Source of the DNA: Herbinix sp.
GTDB lineage: Bacteria > Bacillota > Clostridia > Lachnospirales > Lachnospiraceae
DNA length: 38,271 nt
NCBI GenBank assembly: GCA_029239235.1
Contig: JAQZBD010000006.1
Span: 1 to 38,271 of the forward strand
Reading direction: 5' to 3'
A program made the translations under genes and the position numbers. How positions within the stretch are numbered: position 1 is the first letter of the stretch; each line of letters begins with the position of its first letter. Under the pieces are notes generated by a model. The model was given only the letters and a program-made list of their open reading frames with translations. It did not search any database and was not told the DNA's origin. Shown here in pieces: positions 24,685-33,146 of this stretch.

Positions 24685-24808
24685 ATGATGCAAGGCTTGA
24701 AGCGTCATACAAGAAGGGTCGAGTAGAACGAATTGACCCCGCAGGATGAATCAGCAGGCAGATTCATCTTGTCACGAAAAAAGTGATTGTGAATCAATCA
24801 CATGGAGG
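24685..24808 (+). promoter_or_regulatory. Structured leader upstream of the DUF2156 gene
   Basis: Stems in order: ATGATGC (24685-24691) with GCGTCAT (24702-24708, one G-U); ACAAGA (24709-24714) closing with TCTTGT (24767-24772); GGGTC (24716-24720) with GACCC (24735-24739); GATGAATC (24745-24752) with GATTCATC (24761-24768); GTGATT (24783-24788) with AATCAC (24796-24801), ending two bases before the GGAGG at 24804-24808. An alternative helix GATTCA (24761-24766) with TGAATC (24790-24795), plus an inner TCAC/GTGA, competes with the last two stems. I match it to no known riboswitch class. Confidence 0.4.
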
Positions 24809-24814
24809 ATACTT

Positions 24815-25705
24815 ATGCTTACATTTGAACCAATTAACGCAAATAACATTTTAAAGACCGCTGAATTTTTCAAATACAGAATCAGTCGCACCAGTGACTA
24901 CACAATCGGTGCTTTATATATGTGGAGGGATTTTTATCAGTCCCATTTTGCTATTTATGACGACATGCTTATGTTTAAGGTAATGTTTATCGACCACACC
25001 GCTTTTACTCTGCCAATCGGCGGAGGCTCCATAAAAAAAGCCATGGATGCACTAAAAGAATATGCTAAGGAGCAGCAAATACCTTTATGGTTTTGTACGG
25101 TACCTGATGAAGCTGCTAAAATTTTAGTAAATGATTTTAACGGCAGTATCCCATGTCCACCAAGCCGTGACTGGGCAGACTACCTATATAATGCAACTGA
25201 TCTGGCAAACATGGCAGGCAGGAGATACAGCGGACAAAGAAATCATATTAACAAGTTTAAGAAGCTTTACCCAAATTATAGCTATCAAAGAATTACAACT
25301 GAAAATATGCCAAGAATTATTGACTTCTTAATGGACTACGAAAAAAATCATGCCAAGGAAGCCTCTCTGGCACAAGAAGAGCTAACTAGAACCTTAGAAC
25401 TTCTTCCCTATCTCGAGCAATTTAAACTTCCCGGCGGCTTTATCGAAGTCGATGGAACCATAGTTGCCATGTCAATCGGAGAAATCGTAAAGGATACACT
25501 ATACACTCATATTGAGAAGGCAAACCGGGAATACGAAGGTTCCTATCAAATGATAGTAAAAGAATTCTCCAGTGACATAATGAATTCCTTTGATATCCAA
25601 TACATCAACCGAGAAGAGGACGTCGGTGACCTCGGATTACGTACCTCAAAATTATCCTATCACCCTATACAGCTCCTTGATAAGAACTGCGTCCTGATAC
25701 CGTAA
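24815..25705 (+). CDS. DUF2156 (LPG-synthase C-terminal-like, GNAT-fold) protein
   Basis: This protein of about 296 residues resembles the DUF2156 family, related to the catalytic part of phosphatidylglycerol lysyltransferases. Visible features are MWRDFYQSHFAIYDDML near the N-terminus, then RRYSGQRNHINKFKKLYPNYSY, and a C-terminal GNAT-like part with AMSIGEIVKDTLYTHIEKANREYEGSYQMIVKEF and INREEDVGDLGLRTSKLSY. There are no membrane segments, so it is a soluble version that may use an aminoacyl-tRNA or acyl-CoA; the substrate is unknown. ATG 24815 has GGAGG six bases upstream. A longer in-frame start at 24746 lies inside the leader hairpin and is rejected. Confidence 0.88.
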   Translation: MLTFEPINANNILKTAEFFKYRISRTSDYTIGALYMWRDFYQSHFAIYDDMLMFKVMFIDHTAFTLPIGGGSIKKAMDALKEYAKEQQIPLWFCTVPDEAAKILVNDFNGSIPCPPSRDWADYLYNATDLANMAGRRYSGQRNHINKFKKLYPNYSYQRITTENMPRIIDFLMDYEKNHAKEASLAQEELTRTLELLPYLEQFKLPGGFIEVDGTIVAMSIGEIVKDTLYTHIEKANREYEGSYQMIVKEFSSDIMNSFDIQYINREEDVGDLGLRTSKLSYHPIQLLDKNCVLIP

Positions 25706-25779
25706 CGTGTACTCATTATAAAACAGTATAAATCAGTGTTTATATAGTAAGAAACGCTACAACCTATCCGCTTAATTAC

Positions 25780-25815
25780 AAAGATCGGCTAAATAACCAC
25801 GGCCGATCTTTTTTT
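25780..25815 (+). terminator. Terminator of the DUF2156 gene
   Basis: AAAGATCGGC (25780-25789) and GCCGATCTTT (25802-25811) form a 10-bp stem with a 12-base loop, followed by a T-run. Confidence 0.9.
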
Positions 25816-25898
25816 ACATCTTTAACCCTTTACTTCCAACACCTCACAGGCTTTTGACACTCAAATCCTTCACCATCAGTTCCGCTTTTCACAACGTA

Positions 25899-25928
25899 AA
25901 AAAGGGCAGTTATGGGACTGCCCTTTTT
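25899..25928. terminator. Bidirectional terminator between DUF2156 and ftsH
   Basis: AAAAAGGGCAGT (25899-25910) and ACTGCCCTTTTT (25917-25928) give a 12-bp stem with T-runs on both strands. It ends the leftward ftsH transcript (stop at 26091) and backs up the terminator of the plus-strand gene. The remaining bases 25929-26090 show no gene. Confidence 0.85.
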
Positions 25929-26090
25929 CGGAGAAGGTATTTTTGTTACTTATGGGGGTGTAGCAAAAACTATATAATGTATTGGGGTTTACAAACATAG
26001 TATAGCATGTTTCCTTAAATAAGTGTGCACAAACTTCACAAATTATCAACTTTTTTTTCGTCACATTGCACAATACCTTACAGCTATTTC

Positions 26091-27935
26091 CTATGCCTGA
26101 CTATTATCTGCAATACCACTGTTCTCAAATAATGCTTCAAACTCTTCTCTTGTAATTCTCTCCTTCTGAATCAAGAGAGTAGCACAAGCTTCCAAAACAT
26201 CCTTATTCTCAATCAGAATTCTCTTAGCTTCCGCGTAGCATTCATCAATCATCTTGCGAACCTCTTCATCGATGTGGTTTGCCACGCTCTCACTATAGCT
26301 TCTGGTATGAGCCAGATCTCTTCCAATGAATACTTCATCATCGTCATTCTCATAGTTTACCATACCAATAGCCTCTGAAAAGCCATAGCGGGTAATCATT
26401 GCTCTAGCCGTTGAAGTTGCAACCTTAATATCTTGGGATGCTCCTGTAGTAACATCATCAAAAATCAGTTCTTCTGCAACTCTTCCGCCGAGATCCACAA
26501 TAATTTCCTGTTTCATTCGGCCTTTTGTATGGAACATCTCATCCTTTTCCGGCAGTGGCATAGTAAAGCCAGCTGCTCCATTTCCGGTAGGAATAATGGA
26601 AACCGTATATACCGGTCCAACGTCAGGAAGCTTATGGAACAGAATTGCATGACCGGCTTCATGATAAGCCGTAATTCTTTTTTCTTTCTCTGAAATAACC
26701 TTACTTTTCTTCTCGGTACCAATACCGACTTTGATAAAGGATTTCTTAAGATCCTCGTCATTAATATAGCTGCGGTTATCTCTGGCAGCACCAATCGCTG
26801 CTTCATTTAATAAGTTTTCAAGATCTGCGCCGGTAAAGCCAGCAGTCGTCTGAGCCACCTGCTTTAAGTCCACATCATCACCTAAGGGCTTACCTTTTGC
26901 ATGCACCGCCAGAATCTCTTCTCTTCCCTTAACATCGGGGCGTCCAACCGTAACCTTACGGTCAAAACGACCGGGACGCAAAATAGCAGGGTCAAGAATA
27001 TCTACACGGTTGGTAGCCGCCATAACAATGATGCCTTCATTTACACCGAAGCCATCCATCTCCACCAACAACTGGTTTAACGTCTGCTCTCTCTCATCAT
27101 GACCACCGCCAAGTCCGGTACCTCTACGTCTTGCGACTGCATCAATCTCATCGATAAATACGATACAAGGTGAATTCTTCTTTGCTTCCTCAAACAAATC
27201 TCTAACTCTGGATGCACCGACACCGACAAACATCTCAACAAAGTCTGAACCGGAGATGGAGAAGAACGGTACACCTGCTTCACCTGCAACTGCTTTCGCA
27301 AGCAAGGTCTTACCGGTTCCTGGAGGTCCAACTAAAAGAACACCTTTAGGGATTCTTGCTCCTACCTGAATATATTTCTTTGGAGATTTTAAGAAATCTA
27401 CAATTTCCTTTAATTCATCCTTTTCCTCGTCTAGACCTGCAACATTTTTAAATGTTGTAGTTTTATTTTCTTCTGTTGTCATCTTGGCACGGCTTTTACC
27501 AAAGTTCATGACCTTGCTGTTGCCTCCGCCCACGGATGCCTGATTGGACAGAAAAGAAAACAATACAATAATGATAATAAATACAAGGATATAAGGTAAT
27601 ACCGAGGTTAAAAACCAGTTCTGCTGCGGAACATCATTCGTATGGTAAACTATCTTATTTTCCGCTGCAAGCTGAGTAATTTCCTTTACATCTGGTACGT
27701 AAAATGTCTTCGTCGAATCATTCGTCAAGGTGACTGTGACGCTACCTGTTGGAACTTCCTGGTTCTGATTGATCTCAATGGATTTTATATTTCCTTTGTC
27801 AATATCATCCACAAATTGAGTAGAAGAGTATTCATCCGTGTTGCTAAACTCAAAACTTTGTGATAAATAGACCGTAGCTAACACAATCAGCAGAATAATG
27901 ATATAGAAACCATATCCTTTCATCTGTTTTCTCAC
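26091..27935 (-). CDS. ftsH: ATP-dependent zinc metalloprotease FtsH
   Basis: This is a 614-residue membrane AAA+ protease that degrades unassembled or regulatory membrane and cytosolic proteins. TM1 is about 10-27, the extracytoplasmic domain 28-110 and TM2 about 111-130. The AAA module has Walker A GPPGTGKT (203-210), Walker B FIDEID (260-265) and the second region of homology around 309-325. The zinc site is HEAGH (H425, E426, H429) with D502 as third ligand. The start is GTG at 27933-27935, seven bases after AAGGAGG; ATG at 27923 is too far. It follows hpt in the conserved tilS-hpt-ftsH order but also has its own promoter. Confidence 0.97.
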   Translation of the reverse strand: MRKQMKGYGFYIIILLIVLATVYLSQSFEFSNTDEYSSTQFVDDIDKGNIKSIEINQNQEVPTGSVTVTLTNDSTKTFYVPDVKEITQLAAENKIVYHTNDVPQQNWFLTSVLPYILVFIIIIVLFSFLSNQASVGGGNSKVMNFGKSRAKMTTEENKTTTFKNVAGLDEEKDELKEIVDFLKSPKKYIQVGARIPKGVLLVGPPGTGKTLLAKAVAGEAGVPFFSISGSDFVEMFVGVGASRVRDLFEEAKKNSPCIVFIDEIDAVARRRGTGLGGGHDEREQTLNQLLVEMDGFGVNEGIIVMAATNRVDILDPAILRPGRFDRKVTVGRPDVKGREEILAVHAKGKPLGDDVDLKQVAQTTAGFTGADLENLLNEAAIGAARDNRSYINDEDLKKSFIKVGIGTEKKSKVISEKEKRITAYHEAGHAILFHKLPDVGPVYTVSIIPTGNGAAGFTMPLPEKDEMFHTKGRMKQEIIVDLGGRVAEELIFDDVTTGASQDIKVATSTARAMITRYGFSEAIGMVNYENDDDEVFIGRDLAHTRSYSESVANHIDEEVRKMIDECYAEAKRILIENKDVLEACATLLIQKERITREEFEALFENSGIADNSQA

Positions 27936-27987
27936 TAAACAACCTCCTTATTAATGCATTCTCTTGCTGTTAATTTATCCTATTTTT

Positions 27988-28016
27988 ACTATATTACACC
28001 AAATTACATTTTTCAA
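27988..28016 (-). promoter_or_regulatory. ftsH promoter
   Basis: On the minus strand TTGAAA (28011-28016), a 17-base spacer, then TATAGT (27988-27993). It is in the 136-base gap after hpt, about 53 bases from the ftsH start. Confidence 0.65.
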
Positions 28017-28071
28017 CTTGTTCCTTCAATAATTGTCTGGTAAAAATGAAAAAGTAACCGCCAAAATAACT

Positions 28072-28593
28072 CTACTGCTCAACCACTCCTACATAAGGAA
28101 GGTTTCTGTAGTATTGGTCATAATCCAGACCATAGCCTACCACGAATTCGTCCGGAATTACAAAGCCAACATATTTAACATCCACATTGGTAACTCTGCG
28201 ATCCGGCTTATCTAATAAAGTACAGATTTCTAATGATTTTGGTGCTCTGGTTCCAAGTAAATCCTTCAAATAGGACAAAGTATTACCGGAATCAATAATA
28301 TCCTCTATAATTAATATGTCTTTTCCTTGAATAGATTCATCCAAATCTTTTAAAATACGAACTCTTCCTGAACTAACTGTTTCACTGCCATAGCTTGATA
28401 CGGACATAAAATCTATCGTTACTGGAATCGAAAGTCTCTTAGCAAGCTCACAGGTAAAAAATACACTACCCTTTAAAATACAAATAAGGTGAACGCCTTT
28501 GCCTTTATAATCTTCACTAATCTGATCTGCCAATTCCTTAATTCTCGCATTAACCTGTACCTCTGATATCATTTCTCTAACTTTACCTGTCAT
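28072..28593 (-). CDS. hpt: Hypoxanthine phosphoribosyltransferase
   Basis: This is a 173-residue purine salvage enzyme that makes IMP or GMP from hypoxanthine or guanine and PRPP. The PRPP-binding motif is IIEDIIDSGNTL (about 95-106). LICILKGSVFF near the N-terminus and PDEFVVGYGLDY near the C-terminus are family motifs. ATG 28593 follows GGAGG by nine bases; the in-frame TTG at 28614 is not needed. The gene overlaps the 3' end of tilS by 11 bases, so the two are translationally coupled. In Firmicutes HprT and TilS are known to interact with FtsH expression; that link is only known from Bacillus. Confidence 0.95.
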   Translation of the reverse strand: MTGKVREMISEVQVNARIKELADQISEDYKGKGVHLICILKGSVFFTCELAKRLSIPVTIDFMSVSSYGSETVSSGRVRILKDLDESIQGKDILIIEDIIDSGNTLSYLKDLLGTRAPKSLEICTLLDKPDRRVTNVDVKYVGFVIPDEFVVGYGLDYDQYYRNLPYVGVVEQ

Positions 28594-30031
28594 TCTTATT
28601 TTCCTCCAAATCAATCAATTTCATCGAAAGTACTTTCGTAGTGGTTTCGCCCACTTTATATTTTTCACTCATACGCTCCCCTTCAAAAGGGATCCACATA
28701 ATATGACTTCCATCTGCAATTAGAATTTGACTATCTCTAAGGGGCTTCGGAACCTTTTGGTCAATAAAATAGTCCTTCAGTTTCTTTCTTCCACCCAGCG
28801 AATTAATCTGAATATAGTCGCCTTCCCTACGGTTTCGTATTTCAACAGCATTTTCTATTTTATCATAATCAAACCATTTCATACAACTATTTTTCGGGAT
28901 TGGCATGTTTTTTTCATAATTTAATATTTGAGTCTCTAAATACCGTCCTTTCTCGGGAATAAAAAAGGTTCCCGGGATACTCATTTGGATCGGAACCATT
29001 GGTTCTTTCACAGTTCTTTTTTCAGCAATCTCTTCTTTTTTTGAAAGTCTGATTTCCTCATACTCACGGCTTGCAATGACTCCATAGGGTAAATGGATGA
29101 GCTTTCCCACCTGCTTTTCTGTGAGCTCTAACACAGCCTCCACATGCTTTGCTTCAAGATCCTTTAGATGCCCTGAGAGCTGTTCCAATGCTTTGCGAAT
29201 TAATCCTTTTTGAATTACCCCGGCTTGCCTTTCCAGTGCTTCCACACGAATAAAACAACCATCCTGCTCTTGCCTAACCACTTGCCGGTATTGACATGCT
29301 ACGAAGGAATCAATAAACTCCAGCGCCTCTCCAATTTTAGAAGCAGATTCATTGATATGACCTATTGCACCCGAATTGATTTCTTTTACTGCATAGGATA
29401 ATATAACATTACGGATTTTATTTCGACTATAATCCTCCGTAAGATTTGTAGCATCTGTTCGATATGAGATGCCTTCTTCGTGAAGATAATTTTCTATTTC
29501 ATATCTTTCTATATGCAGCAAAGGGCGAATTAGCGACACATCCCAGCCATCCATTTTTAAATTGCGCGTTGGTTCAATGCCGGTTAGACCTTTCATACCC
29601 GTCCCCCGGAGCAAATGAAATAGAATTGTCTCCGCATTATCATTCCTATTATGTGCAACTGCTATTATATTACACTGATACGCTTTGCATACCTGAACAA
29701 AAGCCTGATAACGTGCATTTCTACCTGCTTCTTCCTCGGACAAGCCCTGTTCTTTCGCCATACTCTTTACATCAATATGAAAGGGATGGAACTGGACTCC
29801 AAGTCGCAAGCAAAGCTCCTTTACATACTGCTCGTCATCATCTGCTGCCTTCCCGCGAATACCATGATTCACATGAACAACCCTTACTGAGTATCTGATT
29901 TTTTCTGAAAGCCTCCAAAGCACATACAAAAGGCAGACAGAATCAGCGCCCCCGGATACCCCGACGACAATTCTATCCCCCTGTTTTATCATATGATGTT
30001 TGCTGGTATAATCGAATACCTGGTTAATCAT
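28583..30031 (-). CDS. tilS: tRNA(Ile)-lysidine synthase
   Basis: This is a 482-residue essential enzyme that ligates lysine to C34 of the AUA-reading isoleucine tRNA. The PP-loop motif VGVSGGADS (about 23-31) binds ATP, and the N-type ATPase domain extends to about 210. The tRNA-recognition domains follow, with the C-terminal segment (about 385-460) carrying NSLGGRKKLKDYFIDQKVP. ATG 30031 (MINQVFDYTSKH) is preceded by GAAAGG and GGG. It starts the tilS-hpt pair with its own promoter and overlaps hpt by 11 bases. Confidence 0.95.
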   Translation of the reverse strand: MINQVFDYTSKHHMIKQGDRIVVGVSGGADSVCLLYVLWRLSEKIRYSVRVVHVNHGIRGKAADDDEQYVKELCLRLGVQFHPFHIDVKSMAKEQGLSEEEAGRNARYQAFVQVCKAYQCNIIAVAHNRNDNAETILFHLLRGTGMKGLTGIEPTRNLKMDGWDVSLIRPLLHIERYEIENYLHEEGISYRTDATNLTEDYSRNKIRNVILSYAVKEINSGAIGHINESASKIGEALEFIDSFVACQYRQVVRQEQDGCFIRVEALERQAGVIQKGLIRKALEQLSGHLKDLEAKHVEAVLELTEKQVGKLIHLPYGVIASREYEEIRLSKKEEIAEKRTVKEPMVPIQMSIPGTFFIPEKGRYLETQILNYEKNMPIPKNSCMKWFDYDKIENAVEIRNRREGDYIQINSLGGRKKLKDYFIDQKVPKPLRDSQILIADGSHIMWIPFEGERMSEKYKVGETTTKVLSMKLIDLEENKNDR

Positions 30032-30118
30032 TTTGATACCCATGCCTTTCAATTTTTGAAGCCTTATCAAAATTGAACAGGCCGGTAGAAGCAATCACTT
30101 GATCTTTCATCTTGTAGT

Positions 30119-30147
30119 ATCATAATCTATTTATTATGATATTTCAA
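30119..30147 (-). promoter_or_regulatory. tilS promoter overlapped by an inverted repeat
   Basis: On the minus strand TTGAAA (30142-30147), a 17-base spacer, then TATGAT (30119-30124). A perfect 8-bp inverted repeat ATCATAAT (30119-30126) / ATTATGAT (30133-30140) covers the -10 and most of the spacer. Confidence 0.65.
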
Positions 30148-30167
30148 CGGTTTTTCAAGCCCTATTT

Positions 30168-32456
30168 CTATTTTAACCAGATTCCGGCAGTTATTACAGT
30201 CATATCATCCCTTGGAACATAATTACTTTTAGAAAGTGTTGCTTCCAGGATGCGATTTGCTATTTCTTGTACATTATTACTCTTAATCTCCATAATGAGA
30301 CGCTCCATATATGCCTCCTTGTCCTCTTCCTCGATACAATCTAACACTCCATCCGTAACCATGATAATAATATCCCCTTCATATAGCTTTTTGGTTACGG
30401 TGTCATAGTCTACATTGCCAAACATACCAATGGGTAGTGTAGTGGAGGTTATTGTCTCCACCCAGTTATCCCGTTTAATAAAGGTCGCCGCTGCACCAAT
30501 CTTAATAAATTCACACATACCTGAAAAAAGATTGATCAAATTAAGATCTACGGTGGAAAAGGTCTGTTGATCCGACTTTAATACCAAGCTGGAATTTATT
30601 AATTTGATTGCTGTTTCTGCACGAAAGCCTGCCTCAATCATCTGCTCCAGAAGGGACATCACAGTCTCGCTCTCCTGAGCTGCTTCTGCTCCTGTTCCCA
30701 TTCCATCAGAAAGTGCAATCATAAATTCCCCGGATTCAAGCTTAAGCAAAGAAAAATTATCTCCGGATATATTCTCCTTCATTGCCCGTGAAACTCCGGT
30801 TAATACTTTGAATTTAGTATCCGTCATAAATGCAAAATTCTCATAATCCTTAGTGATTACGGACTTTGAGGCTTCCGAAACCTTCATTTTATTATCTAAT
30901 ACCTCTGAAATAATAGCCGCCGTCTCTTTGGCGGTCACGCAACGCCCACCCTGGCAGGCTGCGGTAATATAAACTTCTTTTCTATTGTCTCCCCGCTCAA
31001 ATATTGTGATATCCTTTACATTAATATGCTCTGACCGAAGAGCACGCACCACCCGCTCTTCCTCGGATCTTGCCCCCTGGGAGGTTTCATAGATATCCCC
31101 CGTAATCTCTTGAATTACTGTGGATACCTCCTTTAGCTGTTCTGCAATTACTTCTCTGCTTTCCGAGATCCGGTGATGCCAGATACGATTAAGCTTTGCT
31201 ATCTCAAAGCCACGATTCGTCTCAGCGATAAAATCTTCTGCGCTAATACAATCAGAAAGAAACTCCATTGGAATATCTTCCACACCAAGGATTCCCTTTT
31301 CCTGAGCTTTTTCAAACATTAGACTTGCGGCTTGATAAGTTTGCTGAAAATTATGCTCCCAGCAATCGCTGCATTGATCACAGTTTTTGCAAAGCTTCTC
31401 CGAGATATCCTCAAATATCCGGTTCACCTCCTTTTGTTTTAGCTTTGTCTGCTGTTCTGCTATCGTATCCAGCGTTTTAGACAGCTTCAAAAATGATTCA
31501 GAAAATATCTTCATTCTTGCTTTTGCAATCTTCTTTATATTTTGCGCTGCTAACTGTTCCTGCCGCCCTGTGCCGCCGGCCGCGTCAGCTCTATAGATTA
31601 GGTTAGAGGGAATGAGTAGAAAAGCGATTACTGCAGATGCCAAAGCACTTATCTCCGAAATCGTTAGCTCCATATCTTTATTGATAACACCCATGACTGC
31701 CGCCATCATCATATAGATCATTGCTGTTGGAAATCTGCCCATCTCACGGAATATCGCTGCAATAATACCCATCATAGTATACATGCCGATGTCCGCTACA
31801 TTTGCCCCTCGTAAAAATAATGCAAAGCCGCATACCGCTCCTGTAATTGTTCCCTGCCCCACTCCGTATTTATATGTAAAAAATAATACGGTAAAATAAA
31901 CAACCGTTTCAAGAGGAGAAAAAAAACTATTCTGGTACTGGGGTATTGCGTAGATGACAATAGCCATAAGCACAGCCACACTGACCATCTGCTCATTGGT
32001 CATCTTATAACCCTTTCCGCTGTGAAGAACATAATCAATACCCTGCTTAAAAATGTAGGTGGCAACCACAGCAACAACACCTTCCAAAGCGATAAAACCG
32101 ATTCTGCTTCCGACTGCTCCCTGCGAAAACAGGTCAATGAAAGAGATAAGTACTAAGAAGATAGGAGCCACACCATAATAAATTCCTTTTGGTATATTAC
32201 GGTTTCTAAGCAGGGGGGACTCTAACAAAATGATAGTTGCTACCATCGCTAAGGTATATCGCACTACCTGTATAGGCTCCATTACCGTAGCAAGTCCAAG
32301 AAAAACAACAATACAACCTAGTCCTTTACTAAGACCAGTCGTGCAAACTGCCATAAAATATGCAATTGCCAAAGGATCGATACCATAAAAAGACGCTCTG
32401 GCGATCATAAATCCAATTAGATAAACTAAAAATGCTTTGCTGCTGATACCTTTCAT
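30168..32456 (-). CDS. spoIIE: Stage II sporulation protein E (membrane PP2C phosphatase)
   Basis: This is a 762-residue sporulation phosphatase that dephosphorylates SpoIIAA and so activates sigma-F in the forespore, and also binds the division machinery. About ten membrane helices fill residues 1-285. The central region (about 290-540) has a Cys-rich part (CKNCDQCSDCWEH). The C-terminal PP2C domain (about 550-762) has metal-binding Asp in ALSDGMGTGAEA (near 580) and MVTDGVLDC (near 700). The length is a little below that of Bacillus SpoIIE (827). AGGAGG lies 12 bases before the ATG, and a start-stop AUGUAA sits between. The promoter is Spo0A-like with a 21-bp spacer. Confidence 0.96.
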   Translation of the reverse strand: MKGISSKAFLVYLIGFMIARASFYGIDPLAIAYFMAVCTTGLSKGLGCIVVFLGLATVMEPIQVVRYTLAMVATIILLESPLLRNRNIPKGIYYGVAPIFLVLISFIDLFSQGAVGSRIGFIALEGVVAVVATYIFKQGIDYVLHSGKGYKMTNEQMVSVAVLMAIVIYAIPQYQNSFFSPLETVVYFTVLFFTYKYGVGQGTITGAVCGFALFLRGANVADIGMYTMMGIIAAIFREMGRFPTAMIYMMMAAVMGVINKDMELTISEISALASAVIAFLLIPSNLIYRADAAGGTGRQEQLAAQNIKKIAKARMKIFSESFLKLSKTLDTIAEQQTKLKQKEVNRIFEDISEKLCKNCDQCSDCWEHNFQQTYQAASLMFEKAQEKGILGVEDIPMEFLSDCISAEDFIAETNRGFEIAKLNRIWHHRISESREVIAEQLKEVSTVIQEITGDIYETSQGARSEEERVVRALRSEHINVKDITIFERGDNRKEVYITAACQGGRCVTAKETAAIISEVLDNKMKVSEASKSVITKDYENFAFMTDTKFKVLTGVSRAMKENISGDNFSLLKLESGEFMIALSDGMGTGAEAAQESETVMSLLEQMIEAGFRAETAIKLINSSLVLKSDQQTFSTVDLNLINLFSGMCEFIKIGAAATFIKRDNWVETITSTTLPIGMFGNVDYDTVTKKLYEGDIIIMVTDGVLDCIEEEDKEAYMERLIMEIKSNNVQEIANRILEATLSKSNYVPRDDMTVITAGIWLK

Positions 32457-32457
32457 A

Positions 32458-32474
32458 TTACATACTCTCCTCCT
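32458..32474 (-). promoter_or_regulatory. Start-stop AUGUAA between SD and the spoIIE start
   Basis: On the minus strand the order is AGGAGG (32469-32474), five bases, ATG TAA (32463-32458), one base, then the spoIIE ATG (32456-32454). The start-stop is better spaced to the ribosome binding site than the true start (12 bases). Confidence 0.5.
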
Positions 32475-32552
32475 GATTCACATAGGTGCAAATGCATACA
32501 TCATTCTATTTCCCTCCAAGCCAAGCGAACGGCCCTTGAGGGTTGTGCTGTA

Positions 32553-32585
32553 ATTATAGGAACTGCCTTTTAAAATCTTTGTCAA
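32553..32585 (-). promoter_or_regulatory. spoIIE promoter with a 21-bp spacer
   Basis: On the minus strand a perfect TTGACA (32580-32585) and a perfect TATAAT (32553-32558) are 21 bases apart. Spo0A-controlled spoIIE and spoIIG promoters of Bacillus subtilis have the same abnormal spacing (21-22 bp). The predicted transcript starts about 90 bases before the spoIIE ATG. Confidence 0.8.
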
Positions 32586-32587
32586 AA
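32578..32587 (+). promoter_or_regulatory. Spo0A-like box over the spoIIE -35
   Basis: TTTGTCAAAA on the plus strand resembles the 0A box (TTTGTCRAA) and covers the -35 element. A second similar box, TTGTCAGAA on the minus strand (32611-32619), lies about 30 bases further upstream. This layout matches Spo0A-activated promoters. Confidence 0.55.
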
Positions 32588-32668
32588 CATATCCCCAATT
32601 TCTGAAAACTTTCTGACAAGAAAACCATGAAACCTCGAAATACCTCATAAAAAAAGCCCTCATTTTTG

Positions 32669-32710
32669 TTAAGACCATTAGCTTACTCTTAAGACCGGGA
32701 GCTTGTACTT
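32669..32710. repeat. Two direct repeats with a 20-bp period upstream of spoIIE
   Basis: TTAAGACC-n3-AGCTT occurs at 32669-32684 and again at 32689-32704, exactly 20 bases apart (two helical turns). The rest of 32700-33146 carries a TATAAT (32795-32800), an extended -10 TGATATAAT (32927-32935), and only very short open frames. Confidence 0.45.
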
Positions 32711-33146
32711 TCCTATCAAGGCGATTTCATATGTTCCCAAGCGCATCCATATTCTTTCTAAATAATATAAAAGAAAACCCATGCACTCTTTTTATATAAT
32801 AGGAAAATAAAGGTGATTGCATGCCTGAAATAAACATTATTAGGATAAATCCAATCAATAATTAATTAAAGTAAGTCAAAGTCTTTGTAATTTATGGAAT
32901 TAAATATAGAAAAAACTCGAATTACTTGATATAATCAAAAAAATAAGATTTAGTATAGCCATACTTAATAAATAAGGCAAAGTAGGATGTAGGGTAATAT
33001 CTATCGCTGCAACGTAAGCTGTTACAAATAAAACGACAGTGCTCTAATATATGAAGTGAATGCCACAAAATGAAGGAGGCTTTTTTTATATATTCAATTG
33101 GCTGCTAAATCACAAATTAGATTTTTACTGTCAGATGGGAGAAGTT

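Noticed and set aside
24685-24808. Known riboswitch or T-box in the DUF2156 leader
   Set aside because: No T-box sequence (GGGTGGNACC) and no core of purine, SAM, TPP, lysine, c-di-GMP, THF or preQ1 riboswitches can be matched; kept only as an unassigned structured leader.
24746-24814. Longer start for the DUF2156 protein
   Set aside because: The start lies inside a perfect hairpin of the leader, the added residues are not family-like, and ATG 24815 has an ideal GGAGG.
25876-26073. 65-codon minus-strand ORF before ftsH's 3' side
   Set aside because: It runs through the bidirectional terminator at 25899-25928 and has no ribosome binding site.
32478-32678. 66-codon minus-strand ORF upstream of spoIIE
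   Set aside because: It covers the spoIIE promoter and 0A boxes, has no ribosome binding site that fits, and its composition is not protein-like.
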